DNA of 64,000 nucleotides from positions 1 to 64,000 of the forward strand of contig NZ_JBOCEF010000002.1 of NCBI RefSeq assembly GCF_050586345.1, given 5' to 3'. Position numbers and translations under genes: made by a program. The notes under the pieces are model-generated. The model saw nothing but the letters and a program-made list of their open reading frames with translations. It made no database searches and had not been told where the DNA came from. Positions 53,761-63,114 of this stretch are shown piece after piece (position 1 is the first letter of the stretch; each line of letters starts with the position of its first letter). This DNA comes from JBOCEF01 sp050586345. Its GTDB lineage: Bacteria > Pseudomonadota > Alphaproteobacteria > Rhodobacterales > Rhodobacteraceae.

Positions 53761-55221
53761 ATGATCACGCTTCCTCCCTCCTACAAGGGCCGCAAGGTCG
53801 GGGTGCTCGGGCTCGGGCGCTCGGGCCTCGCCGCGGCGCGGGCGCTGGAAGATGCGGGTGCGGTCCCGATCTGCTGGGACGACGGCGAGGGCGGCCGCGC
53901 CGCCGCCGCCGCGCTGGGCCTGCGGATGGAGAACCTCGCCAGCCAGCGGACCTGGGAGGGCGAGGACGCCCCGCAGATGCTGATCGTCTCCCCCGGCATC
54001 CCGCACCTCTACCCGGCCCCGCACCCGGCGGTGCGCTGCGCCTGGGCGGCGGGCGCGCCGGTGGACAACGACGTGGGCCTGTTCTTCGAGGCCTGGGCCG
54101 AGACGGATTTCGACGATTACGACGACGCGCCGAAGATCATCTGCGTCACCGGATCGAACGGCAAATCCACCACCACCGCCCTCATCGCCCACCTTCTGAC
54201 CGAGGCCGGGCGCCACGCGCAGGCGGGGGGCAATATCGGCCGCGCGGTCTTCGACCTCGAAATCCCGGACGATGGCGGCGTGGTGGTGCTGGAGCTCTCG
54301 AGCTACCAGACCGAGCTGGCCCGGCGCCTCGCGCCGGACGTGGCCTGCTTCATCAACCTCTCGCCCGACCATCTCGACCGCCATGGCGGCGAAGGCGGCT
54401 ATTTCGCGGCCAAGGCCCGGCTCTTCACCCTCGGGGCGCCCGAGGTGGCGGTGGTGGGCACGGACCAGGAGGAGGGGCTGTTCCTCGCCGACCGCTGCCT
54501 GGGGCAGGGCGGGCAGGTGGTCCGCGTCGCCTCGGGGCGCAAGCCGTCGGGGCTGGGGCGCGAGGTGGTCGCGCGCAAGGGGTTCCTGAGCGAGACCCGC
54601 GGCGGCAAGCAGACCTCTTCGGTGGACCTGAGGGGCTGCCGCGCGCTGCAGGGCGCGCATAATCACCAGAACGCCGCCATCGCCTGGGCCGCCTGCCGCA
54701 GCCTGAACATCCCGCCGAAGGTGCTGGAGAAGGGGCTGCACTCCTTCCCCGGCCTGCCGCACCGGATGGAACGGGTGGGCGAGGCGGGGGGCGTGCTCTT
54801 CGTCAACGATTCCAAGGCCACCAACGCCGATGCGGCCGAGAAGGCGCTCGGGGCCTATGACAAGGTGCGCTGGATCCTCGGGGGCGTGCCCAAGGCGGGC
54901 GGGATCGACCCGCTGCGCCCGCTCTTCGGCAAGGTCGCCAAGGCCTACCTGATCGGCGAGGCGGCGGGGCTGTTCGCCCAGACGCTCGGGCACGCGGTGG
55001 AGCATGATTTCTCCGAGACGCTGGAGGCGGCGCTGGACCGCGCGGCGGCCGAGGCGCTGCCCGGCGAGGTGGTGCTGCTGTCGCCCGCCTGCGCCAGCTT
55101 CGACCAGTTCCAGAGCTTCGAGGCCCGCGGCGACGCCTTCCGCGCCCGGGCGCAGGCGCTGATCGCGGCGCAGGGCGGCGCGCTCGAGGGCGCAGGCCAG
55201 GAGACGAAAGGGGCGGCCTGA
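53761..55221 (+). CDS. murD: UDP-MurNAc-L-alanine:D-glutamate ligase
   Basis: A 486-residue cytosolic Mur ligase adding D-glutamate. An N-terminal Rossmann-like domain (VLGLGRSGLAAARALE) precedes the P-loop CVTGSNGKSTTT, the LELSSYQTEL block and the conserved NDSKATNADAAEKAL. It starts 13 bp after mraY with AAGGA upstream. It ends 127 bp before ftsW. Confidence 0.96.
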   Translation: MITLPPSYKGRKVGVLGLGRSGLAAARALEDAGAVPICWDDGEGGRAAAAALGLRMENLASQRTWEGEDAPQMLIVSPGIPHLYPAPHPAVRCAWAAGAPVDNDVGLFFEAWAETDFDDYDDAPKIICVTGSNGKSTTTALIAHLLTEAGRHAQAGGNIGRAVFDLEIPDDGGVVVLELSSYQTELARRLAPDVACFINLSPDHLDRHGGEGGYFAAKARLFTLGAPEVAVVGTDQEEGLFLADRCLGQGGQVVRVASGRKPSGLGREVVARKGFLSETRGGKQTSSVDLRGCRALQGAHNHQNAAIAWAACRSLNIPPKVLEKGLHSFPGLPHRMERVGEAGGVLFVNDSKATNADAAEKALGAYDKVRWILGGVPKAGGIDPLRPLFGKVAKAYLIGEAAGLFAQTLGHAVEHDFSETLEAALDRAAAEALPGEVVLLSPACASFDQFQSFEARGDAFRARAQALIAAQGGALEGAGQETKGAA

Positions 55222-55348
55222 GCGGGCCGCCGCCGGGCGCCGTCCCGCTGGGGGCGGGCGGCGCGATGATGGACGAGACGACGACCGAACGGACGACGAC
55301 GACGAGACCACCGACCAGACGAGCGCGAGCAGAAGGGGAGCACGCGAC

Positions 55349-56545
55349 ATGAGCATCTCTGACGACGCCCCGGGCGATCCTTTCGCGGCGCTGACCGGCG
55401 CCCCGCGCCGCGCGGCCCCGCCCCCGGCGGCGGAACCGATCGTGACCCGCTGGTGGCGCACGGTGGACAAGTGGCTCTTGGGCGCGGTGCTGGCGCTGGT
55501 GGTGATCGGGCTGGTGCTCGGCCTCGCCGCCTCGCCGCCGCTGGCGCTCGACAACGGCAAGCCGGAATTCCACTACGTCAAGCTCCAGGCCGTGTTCACC
55601 ACGGTCAGCCTGTGCGTGATGGTGGCGGTCTCGATGCTGCCGCTCGCCGCCGTGCGGCGGCTGGGGGTGATCGGCTTCGGCTGCGGGCTGATCGCGCTGG
55701 GTCTGCTGCCGGTGATGGGCACCGATTTCGGCAAGGGGGCGGTGCGCTGGTACAGCCTCGGCTTCGCGTCGCTGCAGCCGTCGGAGTTCATGAAGCCCTG
55801 CTTCGCCATTTTCGCCGGCTGGCTGATGGCCGGGTCGCTGGAACGCGGCGGCCCGCCGGGCAAGCTGCTGTCCTTCTTCGCCGCCTGCCTGGTGGCGGGG
55901 CTGCTGGTGATCCAGCCCGATTTCGGCCAGGCCACGCTGGTGCTGGCGATCTGGGGGGTGATGTATTTCGTCGCCGGCGCCTCGATGCCGCTGATCGGCA
56001 TCCTCGCGGGGGCCGTGGGCGCGGCGGGCTTCACCGCCTACCAGTCCTCGGAGCATTTCGCCCGCCGCATCGACGGGTTCCTGAACTCCGAGGTCGATCC
56101 GCGCACGCAGCTGGGCTACGCGACCCAGGCCATCGTCGAGGGCGGGTTCTTCGGCGTCGGCGTCGGCGAGGGGTCGGTCAAGAACACGCTGCCGGACGCG
56201 CATACCGATTTCATCATCGCGGTGGCGGCGGAAGAGTACGGCCTGGCGCTGGTGCTGCTGGTGATCGGGCTGTTCCTGCTCATCACCCTGCGCGCCCTGT
56301 CGCGCCTGGCGAACGAGCGCGACGCCTTCGCGCGGCTCGCCGGGGCGGGGCTGGCGGCGCTGTTCGGCCTCCAGGCCTTCGTCAATCTCGGGGTCGCGGT
56401 ACGTATACTTCCGGCCAAGGGGATGACATTGCCCTTCATCTCCTACGGCGGATCGTCCATGTTGGCTGCGGGGATCGCGATGGGAGCGCTGCTCGCCGTG
56501 ACGCGGCGGCGCCCGCAGACCGATGTGACGGAGGCCTTTGGATGA
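55349..56545 (+). CDS. ftsW: SEDS-family septal glycosyltransferase FtsW
   Basis: A 398-residue protein with about ten membrane helices that polymerises lipid II at the septum together with FtsI. Family blocks are KGAVRWYSLGFASLQPSEF, QPDFGQATLVL, a DAHTDFIIAVAAEEYG loop with the essential Asp, and the C-terminal GMTLPFISYGGSS. The ATG at 55349 follows AAGGGGAG. The gap from murD contains short ACGACGACG repeats. After ftsW the usual murG is displaced by two regulator genes. Confidence 0.96.
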   Translation: MSISDDAPGDPFAALTGAPRRAAPPPAAEPIVTRWWRTVDKWLLGAVLALVVIGLVLGLAASPPLALDNGKPEFHYVKLQAVFTTVSLCVMVAVSMLPLAAVRRLGVIGFGCGLIALGLLPVMGTDFGKGAVRWYSLGFASLQPSEFMKPCFAIFAGWLMAGSLERGGPPGKLLSFFAACLVAGLLVIQPDFGQATLVLAIWGVMYFVAGASMPLIGILAGAVGAAGFTAYQSSEHFARRIDGFLNSEVDPRTQLGYATQAIVEGGFFGVGVGEGSVKNTLPDAHTDFIIAVAAEEYGLALVLLVIGLFLLITLRALSRLANERDAFARLAGAGLAALFGLQAFVNLGVAVRILPAKGMTLPFISYGGSSMLAAGIAMGALLAVTRRRPQTDVTEAFG

Positions 56546-56619
56546 AGCGGACGAGGGGGCGCGGCGCAGGCCGCGCAGGCGCTGGGGGCGCCGATGACGG
56601 TTTAGTCCCGACCGGAGAC

Positions 56620-56676
56620 ATGCAGACCAGGGCCGCCGCGCGCGGCCGCCGCCCGGCCCGGGGCGGGGCGCGATGA
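56620..56676 (+). CDS. Possible 18-residue leader peptide upstream of the LuxR pair
   Basis: An ATG with GGAG five bases upstream opens 18 codons (MQTRAAARGRRPARGGAR). Its TGA overlaps the ATG of the first LuxR-type gene as ATGA. The first LuxR-type gene has no good ribosome-binding site of its own, so coupling through this frame is plausible. An Arg-rich frame is also easy to find by chance in GC-rich DNA. Confidence 0.3.
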   Translation: MQTRAAARGRRPARGGAR

Positions 56677-57491
56677 GCGCGGCGACCCCGGCGTTCCAGG
56701 CCGGCGCCGACCGCTTCCTGCGCCGCCTCGACGCGGCCACCGCGCCCGAGCAGGTCTGGGACGCGGCGCTCGAGGCCTTCGGGTCCTTCGGCCCGGGCTG
56801 GCTGGGATTCTCGGTCGTGGACGCGGCGCGCGACGCGCTGCTGGGCTGGCGCAGCGCGATCCCGCCCGCGGTCGACGCCGCCTATGCCGAGCAGAAGATG
56901 CTCCGCTACGACTATTGCCTCGCCCACGCGCTGGCCAGCCGCACGCTGCTGTCCTGGGCGATCCCGGCGGACGGGCGCTCCTCCGCCGCGGGCGAGGGCG
57001 CGCGCCGCTTCGACGCCTTCCTCGCCGCCCATGGCCGCCGCCACGTGCTGGTGCAGCCGTTCCACGAAACCCACCGGCGGATCGGCGTCGCGCTGCTGCT
57101 GGCCGAGCCGTGGACGGCGGGCGAGGAGGGGCTGTCGCGGTTCCGCTTCTTCGCCAACCTGCTGCGCGCCCATTACCGCTGGGAAGGGGACCCGAACGCG
57201 GCCCCCACCTCCGGCCCGCTGGCCGCCCGCGCCCTGCTGACCCCGCGCGAGCGGGAGGCCCTGCGCCGCATCGCCGACGGGCGCACCGCGGTCGAGGCGG
57301 CGGCGGCGATGGGGGTCTCGGCGGCGGCGCTGCGCAAGCACATCGCCTCGGCCCGCGCCAAGCTGGGCGCCGCGACGCGGGAAGAGGCGGTGGCCGTCGC
57401 GCACCGGCTGGGCCTGATGCAGCCGCTGGCCGGGGGCGCGGCGCCCGGCGCCGCCCCCGGCGCGGCGCGGCCGCGGGGGGAGGGCGCATGA
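56673..57491 (+). CDS. LuxR-type transcriptional regulator 1 (in dcw cluster)
   Basis: A 272-residue protein with the two-domain layout of quorum-sensing regulators. The N-terminal ~180 residues resemble an autoinducer-binding domain. The C-terminal LuxR helix-turn-helix (~188-250) contains TPREREALRRIADGR and RKHIASARAKLGA. The pocket Asp-Pro pair of classical LuxR proteins is not conserved (YDYCLAHAL there instead), so the ligand is doubtful. A Gly/Ala/Pro tail ends the protein. No luxI-like gene is in the window. Its stop overlaps the next start (ATGA), and it is 38% or so similar by eye to that protein, suggesting tandem duplication. Confidence 0.8.
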   Translation: MSAATPAFQAGADRFLRRLDAATAPEQVWDAALEAFGSFGPGWLGFSVVDAARDALLGWRSAIPPAVDAAYAEQKMLRYDYCLAHALASRTLLSWAIPADGRSSAAGEGARRFDAFLAAHGRRHVLVQPFHETHRRIGVALLLAEPWTAGEEGLSRFRFFANLLRAHYRWEGDPNAAPTSGPLAARALLTPREREALRRIADGRTAVEAAAAMGVSAAALRKHIASARAKLGAATREEAVAVAHRLGLMQPLAGGAAPGAAPGAARPRGEGA

Positions 57492-58255
57492 CCGACGAGG
57501 AATTCGAGCGCCACGTCGCCCTCTACCTCCAGCGGCTCGAGGCGATGATCGCCCCCGACCGGGTGTGGGAGGCCTCGCTCGAGGCGTTCTCGATGTTCGG
57601 GACCGGCTGGCTCAGCTTCGGGCTGACGGACATGGAGGCGACCAGCCTCTACGCCTTCCGCACCGCCATTCCCGGCCCGGTGATCGCCGATTACGTGGCC
57701 CGCGGGCTGCGCAAGCATGACCACATCCCCCGCGCCTGCCGCGAGGGGCGCACCACGATGACCTACCTGCCGGACCTGCCCGGCGCCCGCGCGGCGGGGG
57801 ATGCGAGCCGGGTGCTGCTCGACACCTTCCTGGCCGAGAAGGGCGTGCGGCGGATCCTCGGCCACCCGTTCTACGAGGGCGGGCGCAGCGCCTGCCTGTT
57901 CTTCCTGATCCTGGACGGCCCCGAGCCCTATGCGCAGGAGGAGGAGCGGTTCCGGGTGCTGACCACCCTGTTCCGCGCCCATTACGACGCCGACGGCGAC
58001 CCGCGCGGGGCGCTGGAGCCGGCGCTGGCCCGCGAATACGGGCTGATGTCGGCGCGCGAGCGCGAGGTGCTCTGGCGGCTGGCCAACGGGCTGGGGCCGG
58101 CGCAGGCGGCGGAGAAGATGCACATCTCGACCGCCGCGGCGCGCAAGGCGCTGGTTTCGGCGCAGGAGAAGCTGGGCGCGCGGACCCGGGACGAGGCCAT
58201 CGCCATCGCGCATCGCCTCGGGATGATGCAGCCGGTGGAGTCGGAGGAGGAGTAG
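57488..58255 (+). CDS. LuxR-type transcriptional regulator 2 (in dcw cluster)
   Basis: A 255-residue paralogue of the preceding gene. Both share VWEASLEAF / VWDAALEAF and GTGWLSFG / GPGWLGFS segments near the N-terminus and an IAHRLGMMQP / VAHRLGLMQP end. The helix-turn-helix (~187-248) reads SAREREVLWRLANGLG and AEKMHISTAAARKALVSAQ. The recognition helix lacks the usual Thr/His positions, so DNA specificity may be unusual. The start lies in the stop of the first gene. A 628-bp gap with repeats precedes murG. Confidence 0.8.
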   Translation: MTDEEFERHVALYLQRLEAMIAPDRVWEASLEAFSMFGTGWLSFGLTDMEATSLYAFRTAIPGPVIADYVARGLRKHDHIPRACREGRTTMTYLPDLPGARAAGDASRVLLDTFLAEKGVRRILGHPFYEGGRSACLFFLILDGPEPYAQEEERFRVLTTLFRAHYDADGDPRGALEPALAREYGLMSAREREVLWRLANGLGPAQAAEKMHISTAAARKALVSAQEKLGARTRDEAIAIAHRLGMMQPVESEEE

Positions 58256-58883
58256 CGCGGCGCGCATGGGGCCTCGCCCCGGGCCGGGCGCCGGGTTGCG
58301 GGCGGAGCGCCCGGGCCTGGGGGCCTGGACGGCCCCGCGCCGCCCGGCCGCGCGTCCCTGCGGGCCGCCCGCGCCCCGCTCCGGGGCGAGGCGCAACACC
58401 GGATGCCGGCCTGTCCGATGCGCTCCAACCGATGCGCCCCACCCGGTGCGCCCCGGTCCCCTGCGCGCCGATCCGGTGCGCGCCTCTCCGCCGCTCCCGG
58501 GCCGAAGCGATCCGCGCTGAGCGGCGCGCGGCGGCGGAACGCCGCCTCCGGCCGCGGACGGGGGGCTCGTCCCCCCAGGACGCGGCCGGACGCCCCCTCG
58601 CGGGCCGGGGACCTCCCGTGCGCCGTCCGGGCGCCGCGCGCCGACCGCCCCCCCCCCACGCGCGCCGCGTCCCGCCGCCCTCCCGGCGCCGCGCCCTTTC
58701 CGCCCGTCGCCCCCGCCTCTTCCCGTCGCCCCGCGATGGCCCGCCCCGCGCCCCCGGGGCGCCTTGAAACCGCCCCCCGCCGCGGTCCATCCTGCGCCCG
58801 ACCCGGCTGCCCCCGCGCCGCCCGGCTTCTCTCGGCCCCGCGCGCGCCCCCGCCGCGCGCCGCCGCCTTCCCCGGAGACCGCC
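58256..58883. other. Intergenic region between the LuxR pair and murG
   Basis: 628 bp without a gene I can support. Between about 58400 and 58475 a CCGATGCGCNCCA-like motif recurs four or five times with irregular spacing. The type 2 hairpin repeat is at 58560-58576. The rest is C-rich. It may hold a separate murG promoter, which is unusual inside a dcw cluster. Confidence 0.55.
58560..58576. repeat. GC hairpin repeat, type 2, copy 2
   Basis: GGGGGGCTCGTCCCCCC, identical to 43287-43303. Confidence 0.75.
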
Positions 58884-59995
58884 ATGACCGCCCCCCATCT
58901 CGTCATCGCCGCCGGAGGCACCGGGGGGCACATGTTCCCCGCCCAGGCCCTGGCGCAGGAGGCCCTGCGCCGCGGCTGGCGCGTGACCCTCTCGACCGAT
59001 CCGCGCGGCGCGCGCTACGCCGGCGGCTTCCCCGCGGCGGTGGAGCGGCGGCAGACCTCCTCCTCCACCTTCGCGCGCGGGGGGATCGGCGCGAAGCTCT
59101 CGGCCCCCTTCGCCATCCTCGGCGGCGTCGCCGCCACCGCGTCCTGGTTCGCGAAGGACCGGCCCTCGGTGGTGGCGGGCTTCGGCGGCTACCCGTCGCT
59201 GCCCGCCCTCTCGGCCGCCACGCTCCTCGGCGTTCCGCGCCTGATCCACGAGCAGAACGGCGTGCTCGGCCGGGTCAACCGCGCCTTCGCCCCGCGCGTC
59301 GCCGCGGTGGCCTGCGGGACCTGGCCGCTGTCCAACCCGCCCTCGGGCGCGACCCTCGTGCAGATGGGCAACCCGGTGCGTGACGACGCGCTGGTCGCCG
59401 CCGAAACCGCCTATGTCCCGCCCGCCGAAACCGGCCCCCTGAACCTGCTGGTCTTCGGCGGATCCCAGGGCGCCGCCGTCACCTCGCGCGTCGTGCCCGA
59501 GGCCATCGGCCTGCTCCCCGACGACCTGCGCGCGCGCCTCACCCTCACCCAGCAGGTGCGGGACGAGGACATGGAGCGGGTGCGCGCCCGCTACGGCGAG
59601 CTTGGCGTGACGGCGGACCTGGCCCCCTTCTTCGCCTGCATGCCCGAGCGGATCGCCGACGCGCAGCTGGTGATCGCCCGCGCCGGCGCCTCGACCATCG
59701 CCGAGCTGACGGCGATCGGCCGCCCGTCCATCCTGATCCCCTATCCCTCGGCCATGGACGACCACCAGACCGCCAACGCCCGGCCCCTCGGGGATGCGGG
59801 GGCGGCGGTCCTGGCGCCGGAAACCGGCCCCGATCCCTTGACGGCGGAGTCCCTTTCGGCCCAGATCGCCGCGATCCTGTCGGACCCCGCCCGCGCGTCC
59901 TCGATGGCCGCCGCCGCGAAGGGGCTGGGCCGTCCGACCGCCGCCGCCGACCTCGCGGACCTCGCCCTCCGCATCATGAACCGGGAGCCCATCAC

Positions 59996-59999
<4 letters not shown>
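58884..59999 (+). CDS. murG: UDP-GlcNAc:lipid I N-acetylglucosaminyltransferase
   Basis: A 371-residue GT28 peripheral membrane enzyme that makes lipid II. The N-terminal glycine loop AAGGTGGHMFPA, the FGGYPSLPAL and HEQNGVLGRVNR blocks and the C-terminal donor-binding RAGASTIAEL are intact. The ATG at 58884 has GGAG upstream; the open frame before it is Pro-rich noise. Its stop overlaps the murC GTG start (GTGA). Confidence 0.96.
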
Positions 60000-61438
<1,439 letters not shown>

Positions 61439-61557
61439 GGGATTGCGGTGGCGCCGCCCCCATCATCGCTTGGGCTGGCCCCCGCGCAAGGGGGCGGCCC
61501 CCCCCTGCGGACCCCCCGAGGTCCGTCTGTCGCGCGGGGTGAGGAGGGGCGTTCGCC

Positions 61558-62373
61558 ATGCAGTGGATCCTGCAGGACTTCGAGGACACGCCGCAGCTTT
61601 GCGCGGCGCTCGACCGCGCCGGGCAGCGCTGGTCGCTGCACAAGGCCGTGCCCTTCACCGGAGAGCTTCTGCCCACGCCCGAGGTGGCGGACCCGGGCGA
61701 CGTGATCCTGTTCGGCGCCTATTCGCTCTGGCGCCATGCCGAGGCGCAGGGCTGGCGGCCCGGCATGTTCCGCATCCGCCCCTTCGTGCGCGAAGCCGCC
61801 TGGGCGCCGTTCCTGCTCAACGGGCCGGGGGAGGCGCTGTTCCTCACCCTCGCCGAGGTCCCGGAGCGCCTGCCCCAGGACGGTCGCGACTGGTTCATGC
61901 GCCCCGAGGATGACAGCAAGGCCGAGCCCGGCCGGGTGCGCCCGGCCTCCGAGATCCACGAGCTGGCCGCCCGCGTCGCGCGCCTCCCGGATGACGAGAT
62001 CCCGCTCGGCGCCCTGCGCAATGACACCGCCCTGATGCTCACGCCCCCGGCGCGGATCGAGCGGGAATGGCGGCTCTGGGTCGTCGCGGACCGCATCGCC
62101 GCGTTCTCGCTCTACCGCGAGGGGCGGCGGGTGGTGTACCGGCGGCGGATCGACCCGGACGCGCTGGCCTTCGGCGAAACCCTCGTCGCCGCCAATCCGG
62201 GCTACGCGCCCGCCTATGTCCTCGACATCTGCCGCACGCCCGAGGGGCTGCGGATGCTCGAGACCAACTGCATCAACGCCGCCGGCTTCTACGCCGCCGA
62301 TCTCGACGCGCTTGTCGCTGCGCTGGCCGGGGGCTGCGGCCCGGGGCGAACCGACCGGGGAGACGCCGCATGA
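61558..62373 (+). CDS. ATP-grasp domain protein (DUF4343-like)
   Basis: A 271-residue protein resembling the DUF4343 ATP-grasp group. Support comes from the central RDWFMRPEDDSKAEPG, the acidic EWRLWVVADRIAAFSLY strand and the metal-site end GLRMLETNCINAAGFY. ATP-grasp enzymes join a carboxylate to an amine or similar nucleophile. It is not Ddl: length and motifs differ. GAGGAGGGG precedes the ATG. Its stop overlaps the DUF2199 start, so the two are coupled. Substrate unknown. Confidence 0.75.
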   Translation: MQWILQDFEDTPQLCAALDRAGQRWSLHKAVPFTGELLPTPEVADPGDVILFGAYSLWRHAEAQGWRPGMFRIRPFVREAAWAPFLLNGPGEALFLTLAEVPERLPQDGRDWFMRPEDDSKAEPGRVRPASEIHELAARVARLPDDEIPLGALRNDTALMLTPPARIEREWRLWVVADRIAAFSLYREGRRVVYRRRIDPDALAFGETLVAANPGYAPAYVLDICRTPEGLRMLETNCINAAGFYAADLDALVAALAGGCGPGRTDRGDAA

Positions 62374-62888
62374 AACCCTTCCGCTTCACCTGCGCCTGCT
62401 GCGGCGAGACGCACCAGGGCCTGCCCGCCTTCGCGCTCGACCGGCCGCCCGAGATCCACGCGCTGCCGCCCGAGGCGCGGGCGGCGCGGGGGCGGGTCTC
62501 GGACGATTTCTGCGCGCTGCTGCCCGAGGGGGGGGAGGGGGCGCCGCGGATGTGGATCCGCACGGTGATGATCCTGCCGATCCGGGGCGAGGACGAGACG
62601 CTGGAATTCGGCTTCTGGCTCGAGGTCTCGAACGAGGATTTCGATCGCTACCTGCACAGCTTCGACGGCGAGCAGGACGGGATGAGCTGCCGCGGCGTGC
62701 TCTCCACCGATTGCGAGGTGTACCGGGATTTCGGGATCGAGGGGCTGGCATGCACGGCGGAGTGGTTCACCGAGGCGCGCCCGCTGCTGACCCCGGACAT
62801 GGCGGCGCATCCGCTGGCGCGCGACTGGCACGAGGGCGTGCCGCCCGAGCGGGCGGCGCAGGTCGCCGCCGCCTACCTGCACCGCTGA
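62370..62888 (+). CDS. DUF2199 family protein
   Basis: A 172-residue cytosolic protein with an N-terminal zinc-ribbon-like CACCGETH, then FALDRPPEIHALP and a DFDRYLHSFDGEQ block typical of DUF2199. Function is unknown; relatives are often described as immunity- or repair-associated without proof. It starts inside the stop of the ATP-grasp gene (ATGA), implying co-expression. The following 226 bp hold only GC-rich, gene-free sequence. Confidence 0.8.
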   Translation: MKPFRFTCACCGETHQGLPAFALDRPPEIHALPPEARAARGRVSDDFCALLPEGGEGAPRMWIRTVMILPIRGEDETLEFGFWLEVSNEDFDRYLHSFDGEQDGMSCRGVLSTDCEVYRDFGIEGLACTAEWFTEARPLLTPDMAAHPLARDWHEGVPPERAAQVAAAYLHR

Positions 62889-63114
62889 TCCCCGCCGCCG
62901 CCGCCCCGGCGCGGCCCCGCGCCCACGGGCGGGGGAAGGGGCGCCGGGCGCGCCGGGACCGGCGGGCGAGGCGGCCGGGCCGGCGCGCGCCGAGCGGCGC
63001 GCGGGGGAGGGCGGCGGGCCGAGGCCCCCCGCGCCCCATCGCTGCCCGGCCTTGCCGCGGGACGGCCCGCGCGCCACTCTCCCCGTCATCCCCCGCCGCA
63101 ACGGATGACGCCGC

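Noticed and set aside
56585..56625. Lux-box-like palindrome before the LuxR pair
   Set aside because: GTCCCGACCGGAGAC has only weak dyad symmetry and does not match the known lux-box consensus.
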